From: Deltaproteobacteria bacterium
GTDB taxonomy: Bacteria; Desulfobacterota; SM23-61
Direction of reading: 5' to 3'
Assembly: GCA_026388915.1 (NCBI GenBank)
Contig: JAPLIW010000307.1
Span: 1 to 7,310, forward strand
DNA length: 7,310 bases
A program made the position numbers and the translations under genes. Below the pieces are notes generated by a model. It was not told the origin of the DNA. It was given only the letters and a program-made list of their open reading frames with translations, and did not search any database. Positions 6,004-7,310 of the stretch are shown piece by piece; position 1 is the first letter of the stretch; each line of letters begins with the position of its first letter.

Positions 6004-6024
6004 CCTAAAAGTGCAAGACTTCAG
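6004..6024 (-). repeat. Right terminal inverted repeat of the insertion sequence
   Basis: CCTAAAAGTGCAAGACTTC plus AG, the reverse complement of the left end apart from one missing base. The GTG at 6011 in it is in frame with the thioesterase and could be mistaken for its start. Confidence 0.85.
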
Positions 6025-6031
6025 TAACATG
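6025..6031 (+). repeat. Right target-site duplication TAACATG
   Basis: Direct copy of 4680-4686. Its last three bases are the probable original start codon of the thioesterase gene. Confidence 0.8.
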
Positions 6032-6511
6032 AATGAGCGGGAAATTTCGAATTATTGGACTGGCAAATGTTTCGGGTGCTCACGGACTAATACTCATGGA
6101 TTGCAGCTCCGCTTTTGGCTTACAGAAAAGGGATGCTATACAAAATGTTTCGTCCCTGATCATCTGTGTGGCATTGATGGGGTAGTCCATGGGGGGATTA
6201 TAACTCTCCTCCTTGAAGAAGTAGCTCAATGGACAATTATCAGTCATTTCGGTAAATTCGGGATGACCCGTGAAATCTCGGTACGTTACCTGAAGACAGT
6301 TCCAACAAATACGGAAATTCTTGTTGAGGCTCAAATCACCAATCAAAGCGAAAAAAATATTCTATTCCGTTCTACTGTTTATAATTCTGAAAGGGTATTA
6401 TTAACGGAAAGCGAAAGTAACTGGATATTTGCGAATCCTGCAGCTATAGCCAAAGCAACAGCCGTTGAGGAATCCATGTTGAGAGAGTTTTTGGCCAACT
6501 ACCCCCTGTGA
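6029..6511 (+). CDS. PaaI-like hotdog-fold thioesterase, 5' regulatory region displaced by an insertion
   Basis: 160 residues from ATG 6029. Hotdog thioesterases of this group hydrolyse acyl-CoA or related thioesters in the cytoplasm. Evidence is the opening CFGC-x5-HGLQLRF pattern, the core GVVHGGIITLLLEEVAQW where HGG begins the central helix and a Glu stands in the usual Asp/Glu catalytic position, and the strand pattern ISVRYLKTVPTNTEILVEAQI. Substrate unknown. The coding sequence is full-length and undamaged, but the insertion at 6024 removed its ribosome binding site. No Shine-Dalgarno precedes ATG 6029 or the in-frame GTG 6011, which lies in the inverted repeat and would add six residues from the element. 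Expression is therefore probably reduced. Base composition is more AT-rich than the uvrA and methyltransferase genes. Before insertion it followed the HapK-like gene. Confidence 0.8.
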   Translation: MNEREISNYWTGKCFGCSRTNTHGLQLRFWLTEKGCYTKCFVPDHLCGIDGVVHGGIITLLLEEVAQWTIISHFGKFGMTREISVRYLKTVPTNTEILVEAQITNQSEKNILFRSTVYNSERVLLTESESNWIFANPAAIAKATAVEESMLREFLANYPL

Positions 6512-6590
6512 TTAGCAATACAATTTCATATCCATCTATTCAATTGAACCGATGCATGCTTTTACTCGGTAATCCTCAATTGATTAAACA

Positions 6591-6665
6591 TGGGGTAGCC
6601 GAGCATTGGTAGGTGAATGCGTCATTTCCAAAATAGAACATAACTGCTATAACTCCGCTACCCCA
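6591..6665 (+). repeat. 75-nt stem-loop with tRNA-like outline
   Basis: TGGGGTAGCCGAG (6591-6603) pairs with CTCCGCTACCCCA (6653-6665), 12 of 13 positions, around a 49-base loop. Inside, GCATT (6603-6607) and AATGC (6616-6620) form a second stem around GGTAGGTG. The 7-bp end stem, total length, ATTGGTAG and TTCCAAAA recall a tRNA, but no anticodon or T stem forms and no CCA follows. It may be a tRNA remnant or an unrelated RNA or DNA hairpin. It lies 79 bases past the thioesterase stop codon. Confidence 0.45.
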
Positions 6666-6685
6666 CCTATCCGGATAAAAGTGCA

Positions 6686-6702
6686 GATATATTCCGCATA
6701 TC
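6686..6702. promoter_or_regulatory. Palindromic operator-like motif, copy 2
   Basis: GATAT and ATATC flank ATTCCGC. The flanking sequence on the right also matches copy 1 at 3871-3887. Here both neighbouring genes converge, so it does not sit in front of any visible gene. That argues for a dispersed repeat or a relic of a lost promoter region. Confidence 0.4.
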
Positions 6703-6761
6703 AACAATCGGATTGCGGGATGACTCATGCTCCCGAAAGGTAATGGTTTCCCCCTGAAGAT

Positions 6762-6784
6762 GGCCCGAATTCCGAGTTCCGGCC
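6762..6784. terminator. Hairpin just after the glycerate kinase stop, weak terminator candidate
   Basis: GGCC at 6762-6765 pairs with GGCC at 6781-6784, and after one C-C mismatch GAATT (6767-6771) pairs with AGTTC (6775-6779, one G-T) around a three-base loop. It begins 15 bases downstream of the minus-strand stop codon. No T-run follows on either strand. Confidence 0.35.
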
Positions 6785-6799
6785 TAAAAACATAAAACT

Positions 6800-7310
6800 C
6801 TAGGCTATTTCCCTATTGCTCCGTCCCAGAACCAAAGCCACCGTCAGATCGATAACACTGATGTTGGGCGACACCACGATTCCGCTGTCCAGTTTCCACA
6901 GGGCAGGAGTGGTGTTGTGATGTTTCAGTTCGCCGATGATATCGACTCCCCTCTCCCTGGCTTCTTCCACTGTCCAGCCATCCACGATCCCTCCGGAGAG
7001 ACAGGGCATTTCCTTCTCCCCGTTGGAGAACTGAAAGCCCGGGCCGTCGGTCCCGTCGGTGTCCACCGAGGCAATGACGATGTTCTCGCTCCCCGCTATT
7101 TTCAGGGCGGCCGAGAGGGCGAACTCCTGGTTCCGTCCGCCGATGCCCTTCTCCTTGCCCACGGTTACCACCAGTTCCCCGCTGGAGAAGAGGGCGCAGG
7201 GAGGTTCGAAGGGCTGGCCCCTTCTTTCTATGGTGTTGGCCATGGAAGCCATGTAAATCCCCGCCTGGCTGGCTTCGATCTCGATCAGTTGATCCGCCAC
7301 AATATGAGGT
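6800..7310 (-). CDS. Glycerate 2-kinase, MOFRL family, C-terminal part (5' end outside window)
   Basis: About 169 codons, open through the right edge. Glycerate 2-kinases of this class (GckA/TtuD type) phosphorylate D-glycerate to 2-phosphoglycerate with ATP, feeding lower glycolysis. The visible part is the C-terminal MOFRL domain: a GELVVTVGKEKG strand, the hallmark GGRNQEFALSAAL, the VDTDGTDGP acidic motif that matches the family DTDG.DG pattern, a GGIVDG segment, and the DSGIVVSPNISVIDLTV ending that corresponds to the usual TGPTGTNVND region. The latter is altered here, with SPNISVID in place of TGTNVND. The GTG at 7298-7300 is an internal Val, since the frame continues upstream without a stop. 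It converges with the thioesterase gene and shares the 288-bp spacer with it. Confidence 0.85.
   Translation of the reverse strand, partial: PHIVADQLIEIEASQAGIYMASMANTIERRGQPFEPPCALFSSGELVVTVGKEKGIGGRNQEFALSAALKIAGSENIVIASVDTDGTDGPGFQFSNGEKEMPCLSGGIVDGWTVEEARERGVDIIGELKHHNTTPALWKLDSGIVVSPNISVIDLTVALVLGRSNREIA

Larger units (their letters stand above)
4687..6024 (-). mobile_element. Complete insertion sequence, IS4/IS701-type, 1338 bp
   Basis: Bounded by imperfect inverted repeats of 21-22 bp that start CTGAAGTCTTGCAC at both ends, flanked by a 7-bp direct repeat TAACATG, and filled by a single intact transposase on the minus strand. Ends, duplication and open frame all being intact points to a fairly recent and possibly still active insertion. 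It entered exactly at the start codon of a hotdog thioesterase gene, leaving the ribosome binding site on one side and the coding region on the other. The family is inferred from the transposase; an ISfinder comparison would name it. Confidence 0.92.

Noticed and set aside
6011..6028. GTG start for the thioesterase inside the right inverted repeat
   Set aside because: No Shine-Dalgarno, and these bases belong to the insertion sequence; the rejoined target site identifies ATG 6029 as original.
1..7310. CRISPR array, phage or defence genes
   Set aside because: No regularly spaced direct repeats and no coding frames resembling such systems were seen on either strand.

Overview
The window looks like chromosomal DNA of a bacterium, possibly a Desulfobacterota/deltaproteobacterial-type or similar environmental anaerobe. 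That placement is inference, from the moderately GC-rich housekeeping genes, the intergenic C-rich/G-rich palindromes, and the pairing of an NSUN-type rRNA methyltransferase with a PUA-like module. No rRNA or functional tRNA is present to anchor it.

Layout. (1) 1-1909, minus strand: the N-terminal two thirds of a UvrA-family excinuclease ATPase, running off the left edge. (2) 1910-2339: a divergent intergenic region with two palindromic repeats, promoter-like hexamers and AT-rich hairpins. (3) 2340-3723, plus strand: an RsmB/RsmF/NOP2-type RNA m5C methyltransferase overlapped in another frame by a small PUA-like RNA-binding gene. An intrinsic terminator follows at 3814-3841. (4) 3842-4235: a long gene-free leader with a palindromic operator-like motif and a candidate promoter. 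(5) 4236-4574, plus strand: a 112-residue HapK/RedY-like alpha+beta-barrel protein with a near-perfect ribosome binding site. (6) 4687-6024: a complete insertion sequence of 1338 bp with inverted ends, a 7-bp target duplication and one intact IS4/IS701-type DDE transposase on the minus strand. (7) 6029-6511, plus strand: a PaaI-like hotdog thioesterase. (8) 6512-6799: an intergenic region with structured elements, including a second copy of the operator-like palindrome. (9) 6800-7310, minus strand: the C-terminal end of a MOFRL-family glycerate 2-kinase, running off the right edge.

How the parts interact. The most informative event is the insertion. The left target duplication still sits directly behind a good Shine-Dalgarno sequence, and its ATG is the original start of the thioesterase gene. 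Rejoining the flanks restores a normal gene 109 bp downstream of the HapK-like gene, so these two probably formed a small same-strand unit before the element separated the thioesterase from its ribosome binding site. The element also carries a nested hairpin that would hide the transposase ribosome binding site in transcripts entering from outside, but not in transcripts from its own promoter. This resembles the fold-back control known in IS10 and IS50. I see no phage, CRISPR or defence genes.
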